From Candidatus Nomurabacteria bacterium (lineage in GTDB: Bacteria; Patescibacteria; Paceibacteria; UBA9973), in contig JAPLXP010000002.1 of the NCBI GenBank assembly GCA_026396015.1, forward strand, positions 1-64,000: a stretch of DNA of 64,000 bases, written 5' to 3'. Below are positions 41,230-49,665 of the stretch, one piece after another (positions within the stretch are counted from its first letter, which is position 1; every line of letters starts with the position of its first letter). The translations under genes and the position numbers were made by a program. Below the pieces are notes generated by a model, which searched no databases, was not told where the DNA came from, and was given only the letters and a program-made list of their open reading frames with translations.

Positions 41230-43371
41230 TTACTTACGTGCCTCAATAATTGCTGTCGCAACGTTCTGGGGTACTATGTCGTAACGTAGGAATTCCATAG
41301 TGAATCCTGCGCGACCCTCTGTCATAGAACGTAGAGTTGTCATATAACCGAACATTTCAGATAGTGGAACGACAGCTTTCACTGCTTGGTTCATACCACG
41401 TTGTTCCATACCTTCGATCAATCCACGCTTTGAAGATAGACTTCCTGTCACATCTCCCATGAATTTATCTGGAGTCACAACTTCAACATTCATCATAGGT
41501 TCGAGTATTACTGGGCGAGCCATCTTACATGCATCCTGGACTGCCATACTAGCTGCGATCTTGAAAGCCATTTCGTTTGAGTCCACATCGTGGTAACTTC
41601 CATCCCATAGCTCGACAGATACATTTTCCAATTTGAATCCTGCGAGTACTCCACGATCAAGACCTTCTTTGAATCCTTTTTCACAAGCTGGAATATATTC
41701 TTGTGGAATAGCACCTCCCTTGATTGTGTTAACAAATTCAAATCCTTTTTCACGCTTTGTATTTCTTGGTAGATCTTCGATTGCAATACTCTGATCCATT
41801 GGCTTGATGCGAATCTTTACGTGACCATAGTTTCCACGTCCTCCTGATTGCTTGATGTACTTACCTTCTACACTTGCCTCACCTGTGATTGTCTCACGGT
41901 ATGCAACCTGTGGCTTACCTACATTTGTCTCCACTGCGAATTCACGCTTCATACGATCAACAATGATTTCAAGGTGGAGTTCTCCCATACCTGCGATTAT
42001 TGTCTCGTTTGTCTCCTGATCTGTAGCAACACGGAATGTAGGATCTTCTTGTGCAAGACGATTCAATGCCATACCCATTTTCTCTTGGTCAGCTTTTGTC
42101 TTTGGTTCTACACGTAGAGAGATAACTGGCTCTGGGAAGATGATACGTACTAGCTCTGCTGGTGCATTTTCATCACAAAGAGTATCTGAAGTTATAGTAT
42201 CTTTCAATCCTACTGCAGCTGCGATTTCTCCAGCGTACACCTTCTTTACTTCTTCACGATCATTGGCATGCATACGCAAGATTCGTCCGATACGTTCCTT
42301 GTTTCTTGTACGAGGGTTGTATACATATGAACCTGCAGTTACAGATCCAGAGTAGACACGGAAGAATATAATCTGTCCTACGAATGGGTCAGTAGCAATT
42401 TTGAATGCTAGAGCTGAAAATGGTGCATCATCAGATGCCTCACGTACTAGTGGCTCGTCTGTATTTGGATCGATACCTGTGATTGGAGGAATATCTGTAG
42501 GAGCTGGTAGATAGTCTACAACAGCGTCAAGCACTAGTTGAACTCCCTTATTCTTTAGAGCTGATCCAGCGAATACTGGGAATACATCGTTGGCGATAAC
42601 TGCCTTTCTCATCAATTTCTTCAAAGTAGCATAATCAGGAATCTTTCCTTCAAAGTATGCATTCATCACAGCTTCATCTTGCTCTACGATCTTTTCGATC
42701 AATTCTGCATGATATTTTTCTGCTTCTGCTTTATATTCTTCTGGAATTTCCTTTTCAATAACTTTGTTACCCATCTCCCCTTCAAAGTAGAAAGCCTTCA
42801 TCTTCAATAGGTCGATCACACCTTCGTGATGCTCTTCAAGACCAATTGGGATTTGCATACGGATAGCTTTTTTAGTAAGTCTATCTAGGATAGTTTTATA
42901 TGAGTGCTCAAAAGATGCGCCTGTACGGTCAAGCTTGTTTACGAAACAAATACGTGGCACATTGGCCTCGTCAGCATAACGCCAGTTTGTCTCTGATTGT
43001 GGTTCTACACCAGCAACTCCATCGAATACAACTACAGCACCATCGAGTACGCGAAGTGAGCGCTTCACCTCCACAGTAAAGTCGATGTGACCTGGTGTGT
43101 CGATAATGTTGAAGCGGTGCTTCTTGTTCTTGTCGCCTGGTGCGTATGTCGGTGTCCAGAAACATGTAACAGCAGCAGATGTGATAGTGATACCACGCTC
43201 TCGCTCTTGTTCCATCCAGTCTGTTGTCGTCTCGCCATCATGCACTTCACCTATCTTGTGTGATACACCAGTGTAAAACAATACACGCTCTGTTGTTGTA
43301 GTCTTACCCGCATCAATGTGGGCAATAATACCTATATTTCTAACTTTTTCTAAAGGATAATCTCTTTCCAT
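41230..43371 (-). CDS. fusA: Elongation factor G
   Basis: 713 aa. GTPase motifs AHIDAGKTTTTERVLFYTG, DTPGHIDF and CFVNKLDR; domain IV GGRGNYGHVKIRI; C-terminal end VPQNVATAIIEARK. It drives translocation on the ribosome. ATG 43371 (MERDYPLEKVRNIG) is chosen; the 77-residue upstream extension is not EF-G. In many bacteria fusA follows rpsG directly, but here two unknown genes on the same strand lie between. Confidence 0.97.
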   Translation of the reverse strand: MERDYPLEKVRNIGIIAHIDAGKTTTTERVLFYTGVSHKIGEVHDGETTTDWMEQERERGITITSAAVTCFWTPTYAPGDKNKKHRFNIIDTPGHIDFTVEVKRSLRVLDGAVVVFDGVAGVEPQSETNWRYADEANVPRICFVNKLDRTGASFEHSYKTILDRLTKKAIRMQIPIGLEEHHEGVIDLLKMKAFYFEGEMGNKVIEKEIPEEYKAEAEKYHAELIEKIVEQDEAVMNAYFEGKIPDYATLKKLMRKAVIANDVFPVFAGSALKNKGVQLVLDAVVDYLPAPTDIPPITGIDPNTDEPLVREASDDAPFSALAFKIATDPFVGQIIFFRVYSGSVTAGSYVYNPRTRNKERIGRILRMHANDREEVKKVYAGEIAAAVGLKDTITSDTLCDENAPAELVRIIFPEPVISLRVEPKTKADQEKMGMALNRLAQEDPTFRVATDQETNETIIAGMGELHLEIIVDRMKREFAVETNVGKPQVAYRETITGEASVEGKYIKQSGGRGNYGHVKIRIKPMDQSIAIEDLPRNTKREKGFEFVNTIKGGAIPQEYIPACEKGFKEGLDRGVLAGFKLENVSVELWDGSYHDVDSNEMAFKIAASMAVQDACKMARPVILEPMMNVEVVTPDKFMGDVTGSLSSKRGLIEGMEQRGMNQAVKAVVPLSEMFGYMTTLRSMTEGRAGFTMEFLRYDIVPQNVATAIIEARK

Positions 43372-43424
43372 ATATATAAATCTTACTAATAAAATAAAAA
43401 ACCCCGTAAGGCATTTGTCCCTAG

Positions 43425-43453
43425 AATATACCACATATGGACTTTTTTGCAAC
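43425..43453 (-). promoter_or_regulatory. Promoter of fusA
   Basis: TTGCAA (43448-43453) and TGG-TATATT (43425-43430), spacing 17. The leader is about 47 nt, with a CCTTACGGGG segment followed by TTTTTTATTTT, similar in layout to the secE leader. Confidence 0.65.
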
Positions 43454-43454
43454 A

Positions 43455-43493
43455 AAAAAGTGCTATTTATTTTTTGTAAATAAACAGCACTTT
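43455..43493 (-). terminator. Terminator after the 163-aa hypothetical gene
   Basis: Imperfect hairpin AAAGTGCT-ATTTATT / GTAAATAAA-CAGCACTTT with T run on the minus strand. Confidence 0.7.
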
Positions 43494-43513
43494 GAGCTAC
43501 TTTTTTAGAATAC

Positions 43514-44005
43514 TTAACAAGTGATAATGAAATGTCGGGCAGATTCTTCAGAGAGGGCTTGTTTGCGTCTGAATTCTCTACGGAATTCCATAAGTTCATC
43601 ATTCATCTCTTCCATTTCTTTAAAGAATTTAGGGTCTGATTCATAAACCTTACCATTGTATATGAAGATTGAATTTTTTGGCTTCTTAGATTTTTTTAAT
43701 CCTTCTTTGAGCCAATAATTAATTGATTCCTCAGCCATTGGTACGATCTTTTCAATGGCATTGTTGTCGAGATCTTTTTTTGAATTAAATTCAATTAACC
43801 CACTGGTTTTTTGAGAAAATACATTATTAATCAATTCCCCTATCTTTTGGATCTGTTCAAATTCGTTTTCAGGAAAATCGATAGTTTTCAAATCAAACAA
43901 GGTGTGACCTATAAGACTAGCAGTTGCCCAAATATTTTTACCTCTTTTTTGAGGGTCAAGATTACTCCTCGAGCAAACTTTGACCAATTCATCATGTGTA
44001 AGCAT
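43514..44005 (-). CDS. Hypothetical protein (163 aa)
   Basis: Not recognised. Mostly helical and charged; a C-terminal segment EMEEMNDELMEFRREFRRKQ looks like a coiled coil, and it ends in ITC. A longer frame starts with TTG at 44065, but that lies in the T run of the preceding terminator, so ATG 44005 (MLTHDELVKV) is preferred. A TTGACA-16-TAATCT promoter lies between the two. It sits between fusA and rpsG on the same strand. Confidence 0.55.
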   Translation of the reverse strand: MLTHDELVKVCSRSNLDPQKRGKNIWATASLIGHTLFDLKTIDFPENEFEQIQKIGELINNVFSQKTSGLIEFNSKKDLDNNAIEKIVPMAEESINYWLKEGLKKSKKPKNSIFIYNGKVYESDPKFFKEMEEMNDELMEFRREFRRKQALSEESARHFIITC

Positions 44006-44067
44006 TTTTTTAAGATTTATTTTGTTTTTCTTCAGATTACCACTTTCAGGTTTTTTGTCAAACAAAA

Positions 44068-44094
44068 AAAAGCCTGCATAAAATACAGGCTTTT
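44068..44094 (-). terminator. Terminator after the 242-aa hypothetical gene
   Basis: AAAAGCCTG and CAGGCTTTT arms (44068-44076, 44086-44094) followed by a T run on the minus strand. Confidence 0.8.
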
Positions 44095-44112
44095 AAAATT
44101 CTAGTTGGTACA

Positions 44113-44841
44113 TTAGGATTTATTTAATTCAAATAAATGATGAGTATCATTTTTAAATGATATAGCCAATTCACTATCAAGAGCATCTAAAATAATTTTA
44201 ACTCGCTCAATAATTAAAAGCTTGTAATAAAAAAATTCAGAGAATTTATCAGGGGTAATTAATCTTATATAAACACTAGACACCTCAACTAGTTTTAAAA
44301 CATAGTTTTTCATCTCGATTGATGTTTTTACTTCATCTTTAAGAGAATCAAAAACCTTCTTTTCAAATGCAGATTTATTCTGATAATCAATTAAAGCTAT
44401 CCGACAATCAGTCACCGCTTTATGTATATTCAAGCGAGCATTAGCATATGCCTTGCCCATTGACTGGTCCATCTCATCTATCATACCCAAGGTTGGGTCA
44501 AAAAAAGGATTTGCCCTTGAAGGCATATTTTCTATTTCTAGATATATCTCTTTTTTTGCTATCTCAGCATTGACTAATACATCTTTGCGAAGAATATCAA
44601 GTTTCAATGAATTTTCTTTGCAGATATTTTCACTTTCAAGAAGAAGTGCTAAATTTTCGGATGAATACATATCTACTCTCTTTGTATTTATGTAATGCTT
44701 GATATTTTGAATTTGATCCTCAATATCATTTTTTAGTTTTATTTTACGAGACCGTGCTTGTAAACTTTTTACTAAGGGTAAAACCCAATAATGACATACT
44801 ATCACGATGATAATAATGCCTGTTATTATTCCTATTTTCAT
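44113..44841 (-). CDS. Hypothetical membrane-anchored helical protein (242 aa)
   Basis: Not recognised. One N-terminal membrane helix (residues 3-24, IGIITGIIIIVIVCHYWVLP) and then a long alpha-helical, probably coiled-coil body. The topology resembles LemA-type proteins, but no LemA sequence motif was seen. Promoter TTGACA (44888-44893) and TACATT (44866-44871), spacing 16, with about 25 nt of leader and no Shine-Dalgarno. Confidence 0.55.
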   Translation of the reverse strand: MKIGIITGIIIIVIVCHYWVLPLVKSLQARSRKIKLKNDIEDQIQNIKHYINTKRVDMYSSENLALLLESENICKENSLKLDILRKDVLVNAEIAKKEIYLEIENMPSRANPFFDPTLGMIDEMDQSMGKAYANARLNIHKAVTDCRIALIDYQNKSAFEKKVFDSLKDEVKTSIEMKNYVLKLVEVSSVYIRLITPDKFSEFFYYKLLIIERVKIILDALDSELAISFKNDTHHLFELNKS

Positions 44842-44909
44842 ATTTAAAATTGTTTGTTTATTTTCAATGTACTCTTTTATTTTAAATTGTCAATAAAAAT
44901 AAAACAGCA

Positions 44910-44930
44910 AAACTCCCCATTCGGGGAGCC
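44910..44930 (-). terminator. Terminator after rpsL-rpsG
   Basis: CTCCCC (44913-44918) with GGGGAG (44923-44928), then a T-rich run on the minus strand. Confidence 0.8.
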
Positions 44931-44951
44931 TTGTGTTTGAGTCTATTTTTA

Positions 44952-45422
44952 TTACCAAGCAAAGTGAGCGAACGCTTTGTTTGATTCTGCCATCTTGTGA
45001 GTATCATCACGCTTCTTGATAGCGATACCTTCGTTCTTTGAAGCAAGGATTATTTCTTCAGCTAGCTTTTCAGCCATTGGAGCTCCTTTCTTTCCACGAG
45101 CAGCATCGATGATCCATCTCATAGCTAGTGATGTTCGGCGGTCTGGGCGTACTTCACGAGGAACCTGGTAGTTTGCACCACCGATACGACGTGAGCGAAC
45201 CTCAACTAGAGGACCTGCATTTTTGATTGCAGTGTCGAACACTTCTAGAGGATTTGGATTACCAGTCTTTTCTTTGATGATATCAAAGGCACCGTATACA
45301 ATCTTTCTTGAAGTCTCCTTCTTTCCGTCCCACATAACATTGTTTATGAACTTTCCAAGCTTTTGGGAGTTATAAACGATATCTGGTTCAACAATATTTC
45401 GATTTTTTACTTTTCTTCGCAT
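44952..45422 (-). CDS. rpsG: 30S ribosomal protein S7
   Basis: 156 aa, full length. KLGKFINNVMWDGKKETSRK, ENAGPL-like AIKNAGPLVEVRSRRIGGAN and RWIIDAARGKKGAPMAEKLA are family landmarks. S7 nucleates assembly of the 30S head. It follows rpsL by 5 nt. Confidence 0.98.
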   Translation of the reverse strand: MRRKVKNRNIVEPDIVYNSQKLGKFINNVMWDGKKETSRKIVYGAFDIIKEKTGNPNPLEVFDTAIKNAGPLVEVRSRRIGGANYQVPREVRPDRRTSLAMRWIIDAARGKKGAPMAEKLAEEIILASKNEGIAIKKRDDTHKMAESNKAFAHFAW

Positions 45423-45427
45423 AAATT

Positions 45428-45856
45428 TTATTTCTTAGCTGCAGCGGCTTTCGGACGCTTGTTACCATACTTACTTCTTGCTTTTCGACGCTTTTCAACA
45501 CCAGTAGCATCTAGACGTCCACGAACTATGTGATAACGTACTCCGATCAAGTCCTTTACACGACCACCACGTAGCATAACTACAGAGTGTTCCTGGAGGT
45601 TGTGACCTTCACCTGGGATATAAGCTGTAACTTCCATACCATTTGTAAGACGTACACGAGCGATCTTTCGGAGAGCTGAGTTAGGCTTCTTTGGAGTAGT
45701 TGTTGTAACTTTTGTACAAACACCACGCTTGAATGGAGCTGGATAATAAACAGGCTTGTTTTTAAGCGAGTTGAAACCGCGTGCGAGAGCAACGGCCTTT
45801 GATTTTCTTTTTATTATTGTACGGCTCTTGCGAACCAATTGATTCATTGTAGGCAT
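45428..45856 (-). CDS. rpsL: 30S ribosomal protein S12
   Basis: 142 aa: the core plus a basic C-terminal extension. TTTPKKPNSALRKIARVRLT and PGEGHNLQEHSVVMLRGGRV are diagnostic; the loop keeps the lysines at streptomycin-sensitive positions (KKPNSA). It is first in rpsL-rpsG. An extended -10-like TGG-TATATA lies about 40 nt upstream. Confidence 0.98.
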   Translation of the reverse strand: MPTMNQLVRKSRTIIKRKSKAVALARGFNSLKNKPVYYPAPFKRGVCTKVTTTTPKKPNSALRKIARVRLTNGMEVTAYIPGEGHNLQEHSVVMLRGGRVKDLIGVRYHIVRGRLDATGVEKRRKARSKYGNKRPKAAAAKK

Positions 45857-45910
45857 ATATTTAAAAATAGGTCGTAAAGACCAGTACGAGTACTTTACTA
45901 TATACCAATA

Positions 45911-45946
45911 AAAAAAGCAAGCCTGTATCGACAGGCCTGCTTTTTA
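45911..45946 (-). terminator. Terminator after the DoxX gene
   Basis: AAAAAGCA-G/A-GCCTGT hairpin (45912-45926 with 45931-45945), loop ATCG, one wobble pair, before the rpsL promoter. Confidence 0.8.
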
Positions 45947-45959
45947 CATCTACAAATAG

Positions 45960-46376
45960 CTATTGGATCGTACTTGTTTCCTCACTTATGAACTCATCTA
46001 CTGAAAATGGACCAGCTCCGAGTAGTGATATTGCGAATGTAGCACCTGCTAGTCCTATATCTCTCACACCAGTAGGATCTATGCCTATAGATGCAGCTAT
46101 ACCAAACAAATGCAGAGCCAGCAATAATGCTACAGGTCGCACATATGCACCCAGCACTAGCAATACAGCACTGATAATCTCGAACCATCCATTGAGTAAT
46201 ACAAATTTGTATTCTGATATAGGTAGACTCCCTACCCAACTTGGTAAGTAGCTCGTCCACATACTAGCATTCCCTAATTGAGCAAAACCAAAGTAGAAAA
46301 ACACAAATGCAAACACTAGACGTAGAATAACAGGAGCACTAGCTTTTGCAATTAAATTTAATTTAGAATTTTCCAT
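45960..46376 (-). CDS. DoxX-family membrane protein
   Basis: 138 aa, four helices. LRLVFAFVFFYFGFAQLGNA and LNGWFEIISAVLLVLGAYVR are typical of DoxX/DoxD-like proteins, which are small quinone-linked or redox-associated membrane proteins of uncertain role. It lies 3 nt after the cytochrome b5-like gene and is probably a functional partner. Confidence 0.8.
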   Translation of the reverse strand: MENSKLNLIAKASAPVILRLVFAFVFFYFGFAQLGNASMWTSYLPSWVGSLPISEYKFVLLNGWFEIISAVLLVLGAYVRPVALLLALHLFGIAASIGIDPTGVRDIGLAGATFAISLLGAGPFSVDEFISEETSTIQ

Positions 46377-46379
46377 ATA

Positions 46380-46877
46380 TTAATTCGTGAGATTTCCTAT
46401 TTTAAAACTTGCGAGTTCTGACGCTGGACGACGCTGACCACCATGCTGACCATTGAATGCATCTGACCCATCAATACCACAAAGAGAAAGGATTGCTCTT
46501 GATCCTCCTGGGTGCTGACTGATAAATGAAGTCACGTCGTACACATTGCCATTCACAGCCGTCCAACAAGATGAAGCAGAGGCGTGCTTTGCAACATCAT
46601 CCAATGTGTATCCTGACTTTACAACTGGAGCTGGAGTAGGCTTTGGTGTCGGTGTCGGTGTTTTTGGAGTATTAGTAGCTGGGGTATTAGAAGCCGGTAC
46701 ATTATTCACCACAGGGACATTGGATGCCGGAGTAACACTTGAATTAACAACATCAATATTTTTGTATTGGTTATTAAAATTACCGCCCTTAGATGCGGGG
46801 TCTGACTTTAATAAAATAACACCACCTCCAATAATAAATATCGCAATAGCGACTAAACCAATCATTTTTTTATTCAT
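46380..46877 (-). CDS. Membrane-anchored cytochrome b5-like heme-binding protein
   Basis: 165 aa. Anchor (5-25), a Pro/Thr/Ala linker with repeated TP (75-87), and a C-terminal cytochrome b5 domain: YTLDDVAKHASASSCWTAVN, GNVYDVTSFISQHPGGSRAI (HPGG heme histidine) and FNGQHGG (second histidine). It is likely exposed outside the membrane. TATAAT ends 6 nt before the ATG. Extracytoplasmic b5 next to DoxX is unusual for such small genomes and hints at an electron-transfer pair. Confidence 0.85.
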   Translation of the reverse strand: MNKKMIGLVAIAIFIIGGGVILLKSDPASKGGNFNNQYKNIDVVNSSVTPASNVPVVNNVPASNTPATNTPKTPTPTPKPTPAPVVKSGYTLDDVAKHASASSCWTAVNGNVYDVTSFISQHPGGSRAILSLCGIDGSDAFNGQHGGQRRPASELASFKIGNLTN

Positions 46878-46883
46878 AAATAT

Positions 46884-46889
46884 ATTATA
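46884..46889 (-). promoter_or_regulatory. Leaderless-type -10 of the cytochrome b5-DoxX operon
   Basis: TATAAT 6 nt before the ATG at 46877. Confidence 0.6.
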
Positions 46890-46953
46890 TCTTAATATCT
46901 TAAATTTTAATCAGTAACACAACTATATATACGTATTCAACTACCTTTTGGTG

Positions 46954-48693
46954 CTATTTTTCTAGGAATAGTCGAGCGAGGCGAAGAGTGTCATAGGAAT
47001 GCTTGCCATCAAAATGCTCAAATACTGCGGACAGTGATCTGGTGTCTAGTTTATGGAATGCTTTATGAATAGCAGGTAGTGCCTTCTCTGTTTTCTTATC
47101 TAAAATTCTAGACAGTGCTCCGACAGGAATTTTCTCTTCTACCACTAGCTCCTCGATGTGTGTAAATATTGTACTCTCTTTTAATTTACGGATCTTTGCT
47201 ATCTCTACGATATCCTTTCCTTCATTCCACATATCTAGAGTCAATTCTTTTGTATCTACTTTTACGACTTTTTTCTCTTTAGCCTTTTTCTGAAAGTCAG
47301 AGCTCGGGTTCACTACCCCTCCTGATGCACGGATAAAATTGTCATGCATTTTTTGCAATTCTTTTTTATCTAATTTTGTAAATTCTATTTCTGCAGCACT
47401 TGATTGCTCTTTGAAGATTTGATCTTGGGAGAATATTTGTGGGTGAACTTCAAAAGCTCTCCTATTCCATCCGAGGAGATGTAGGCCTGAGAGTCGACGC
47501 ACACGAGATAGCGCCACATACCCCTGACCGTATTCAAATACATCAGACAGATCCATCACCGCCTCATCCAGACTCATACCCTGACTCTTGTGAACAGTGA
47601 TAGCCCATGCGAGGCGCAATGGAATCTGCGATATACTTGCACGTACTTTTCCATTCTCTTCGAGCGCCCACTCTGCAGGCTCGACTGTGAATTTCCTACC
47701 ATTACGATTCTCTACTATCGGATATCGAGTCCCCGATGCAAAGCCGACGATAGTGCCGAGTGTGCCATTCACATAGCCTTCCTTTTGATTGTTCTTTGTA
47801 CACATAACCTCGGCCCCGAGCTTGAGCACTAGTGTATCCGGAGAGAGGCACCCCTTCTTCAATGTCTCTACGATAATATCTCGCCCTGTACCTACCATAC
47901 GATAGAATTCTTTTTCTTCTTTTATTTTCTCGAGCATTGCACTGTTTACACTATCCACATCTACATTACGAGAAAAAAGTTTTAGCATTTTATTTGAAGT
48001 CTTACCCACCTCTACCCTACGGGCCTCGAGGTGCTCGAACATGTCTTCGTCAAAAGTATTGGATCGAATAGAAGAAAGTATAGATAGGAATACATCGTCA
48101 TCCTGACGATACTGCTCGGACAAGTAGCAAGTGATCGGATGCGCTCTCTCCCAAGAGCTTGCCTCGTATGCAAATATCCCCAGTGGCTTCGCCTCAAATA
48201 ATGCATCCTGATTATAATCATCCTCTGGTACTTTTATATTTGTGATATCTCTCTTTGTAATAGGTGGGAGCTGGAAAAAATCTCCGACGAATATTACCTG
48301 CAATCCACCAAAAGCCTCGGTACTACGCCGCACCTCCCTACACACTGCATCTACCATATCGATAGTATTGGGTCCGAGCATGGACACCTCATCTATCACG
48401 AGGACTTTTGCTTTTGCTACACGACGAGTGACATATTCACTAGTAGATATTTTATCCAGATCATATTTAGTCAGAGTTTTACGAATACCAATACCACTCC
48501 ATGAATGGATAGTCATCCCTCCGATATGCGTGGCTGCGATACCAGTCGATGCAGTGATAGCCACCTCTACCCCACAAGATCGCAAATAAGACACATACTC
48601 ATTTATCGTATGTGTCTTCCCAGCCCCAGGCTCCCCTGTCAGGAAAACATTGGCACCAGTCCGCAATATTTGCAATGCCTCACTTTGAATCAT
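46954..48693 (-). CDS. Pif1-like DNA helicase
   Basis: 579 aa. Walker A LTGEPGAGKTHTINEYVSYL, ASTGIAATHIGGMTIHSWSG, Walker B VLVIDEVSMLGPNTIDMVD, GDFFQLPPI and the C-terminal AWAITVHKSQGMSLDEAVMD, YVALSRVRRL place it in the Pif1/RecD2-like superfamily 1B. A C-terminal helix-turn-helix extension (MWNEGKDIVEIAKIRKLKES and after) is added. It probably unwinds G-quadruplexes or stalled forks. TGC-TATACT ends 6 nt before the ATG. Confidence 0.92.
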   Translation of the reverse strand: MIQSEALQILRTGANVFLTGEPGAGKTHTINEYVSYLRSCGVEVAITASTGIAATHIGGMTIHSWSGIGIRKTLTKYDLDKISTSEYVTRRVAKAKVLVIDEVSMLGPNTIDMVDAVCREVRRSTEAFGGLQVIFVGDFFQLPPITKRDITNIKVPEDDYNQDALFEAKPLGIFAYEASSWERAHPITCYLSEQYRQDDDVFLSILSSIRSNTFDEDMFEHLEARRVEVGKTSNKMLKLFSRNVDVDSVNSAMLEKIKEEKEFYRMVGTGRDIIVETLKKGCLSPDTLVLKLGAEVMCTKNNQKEGYVNGTLGTIVGFASGTRYPIVENRNGRKFTVEPAEWALEENGKVRASISQIPLRLAWAITVHKSQGMSLDEAVMDLSDVFEYGQGYVALSRVRRLSGLHLLGWNRRAFEVHPQIFSQDQIFKEQSSAAEIEFTKLDKKELQKMHDNFIRASGGVVNPSSDFQKKAKEKKVVKVDTKELTLDMWNEGKDIVEIAKIRKLKESTIFTHIEELVVEEKIPVGALSRILDKKTEKALPAIHKAFHKLDTRSLSAVFEHFDGKHSYDTLRLARLFLEK

Positions 48694-48699
48694 TCTACT

Positions 48700-48705
48700 A
48701 GTATA
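48700..48705 (-). promoter_or_regulatory. Leaderless-type -10 of the Pif1-like helicase
   Basis: TATACT preceded by TGC, 6 nt before the ATG at 48693. Confidence 0.6.
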
Positions 48706-48711
48706 GCAAAT

Positions 48712-48738
48712 AAAAACCCTCCTGTTTGGAGGATTTTT
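48712..48738 (-). terminator. Terminator after the frameshifted Nudix gene
   Basis: AAAAACCCTCC / GGAGGATTTTT arms with one wobble and a 5-nt loop, just before the helicase promoter. Confidence 0.75.
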
Positions 48739-48739
48739 A

Positions 48740-49157
48740 TTAATCTACAAAAATTATTTTATTTATAAATGCAGGGATTATTTTAGCATGACCGATAAAA
48801 ATATTTGAGGGCAGGCTGTCAAACGGAAAAAATTTCCATTCATAGCATTTCTCAGGTTCTACTAGTGTCGGCTCACCCACTACGTTTGATGCTAAAAAAT
48901 TCAGATGAATATAATGTACATTTTCCATTGGATCATTCACAACATTTGAGAATTCTAGGTCAGCGACTAGGCCAGTCTCCTCAAATAGTTCCCTTTTGGC
49001 CCCCGAGATAGCAGACTCACCAAATTCAAGATGGCCACCAGGCAGACCCCAGTCTCCAGTCTCCATCGCCTGCAGTGTTGCGTCGTTGCCCGAGCAATAA
49101 CATTTTGTCTTTTACAACAATCACATTCACCCCTACCTTTGGCCTTTGTTTATCCAT
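48740..49157 (-). pseudogene. Nudix hydrolase disrupted by a tandem 7-nt duplication
   Basis: From ATG 49157 the frame reads MDKQRPKVGVNVIVVKDKML, then LLGQRR and GDGDW, and then shifts. The rest (GLPGGHLEFGESAISGAKRE, LFEETGL and the C-terminal half) continues in another frame to 48740. The shift is caused by AGTCTCC repeated exactly twice (plus strand 49051-49064). Removing one copy restores a 136-aa Nudix protein of normal length. TGA-TATAAT ends 6 nt before the ATG. It may be a real mutation, a phase-variable state or a sequence error. Confidence 0.8.
49051..49064 (+). repeat. Tandem heptamer AGTCTCC x2
   Basis: Two perfect copies (49051-49057, 49058-49064) in the Nudix coding region, responsible for its frameshift. 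Confidence 0.95.
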
Positions 49158-49163
49158 ATATAA

Positions 49164-49169
49164 ATTATA
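49164..49169 (-). promoter_or_regulatory. Leaderless-type -10 of the frameshifted Nudix gene
   Basis: TATAAT preceded by TGA, 6 nt before ATG 49157. The promoter remains intact although the reading frame is broken. Confidence 0.6.
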
Positions 49170-49192
49170 TCACGTAGATAAAAAAAATATGA

Positions 49193-49198
49193 TATTAT
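49193..49198 (+). promoter_or_regulatory. Leaderless-type -10 of the NDK-like gene
   Basis: TATTAT preceded by TGA, 6 nt before ATG 49205. Confidence 0.6.
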
Positions 49199-49204
49199 AA
49201 ATGT

Positions 49205-49633
49205 ATGGAAAAATCACTATTCATGATCAAACCAGAAGGAATGAATCACAAGGAAGAAATTATGTCTTTCATCGAAAAGAATGGCCTAAAAATTACAAAG
49301 TGGAGAACTATGATACTAGATGAGGATCAGCTTAAGAAAATTTATCACGATACAGATGGGTATCTTTGGGATAAGACAAGGGAGCATTTTCTGGGTAAGG
49401 AGGTACTAGCTGCTGAAGTAGAAGATCCTGAAGCCATAGAAAAATTAAAGACTATCTGTGGTTCAAAGACCGACCCAGTGATGTGTGAAGCCAATTCTAT
49501 TAGAAAATATTTTAAAGATATTACAGAAAGAGATGTATCCAAATATCACAAAAATATAATTCATAGAGCTGTGGACGAAAAAGAAGTTGAAGACCAGACA
49601 CTCATTTTCTTCCCTCCTGGAAGAGATATATAA
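49205..49633 (+). CDS. Nucleoside diphosphate kinase-like protein
   Basis: 142 aa. The start SLFMIKPEGM and the end NIIHRAVDEKEVEDQTLIFF fit the NDK fold, with the phosphorylated histidine probably His120. The intervening MCEANSIRKYFKDITERD corresponds to the GTIRGDF region but lacks its glycine and arginine pattern, so it is a divergent member. It would exchange phosphates among (d)NTPs. TATTAT ends 6 nt before the ATG. Confidence 0.75.
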   Translation: MEKSLFMIKPEGMNHKEEIMSFIEKNGLKITKWRTMILDEDQLKKIYHDTDGYLWDKTREHFLGKEVLAAEVEDPEAIEKLKTICGSKTDPVMCEANSIRKYFKDITERDVSKYHKNIIHRAVDEKEVEDQTLIFFPPGRDI

Positions 49634-49634
49634 T

Positions 49635-49661
49635 AAAAAAGCCTCCGCAACGGAGGCTTTT
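49635..49661. terminator. Bidirectional terminator NDK-like / cyclodipeptide synthase
   Basis: AAAAGCCTCCG and CGGAGGCTTTT arms with a CAA loop between convergent genes. Confidence 0.88.
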
Positions 49662-49665
49662 AAAT

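Noticed and set aside
43372..43602. EF-G with a 77-residue N-terminal extension
   Set aside because: The extra part crosses the promoter and leader and is unlike EF-G. MERDYPLEKVRNIG is the conserved start.
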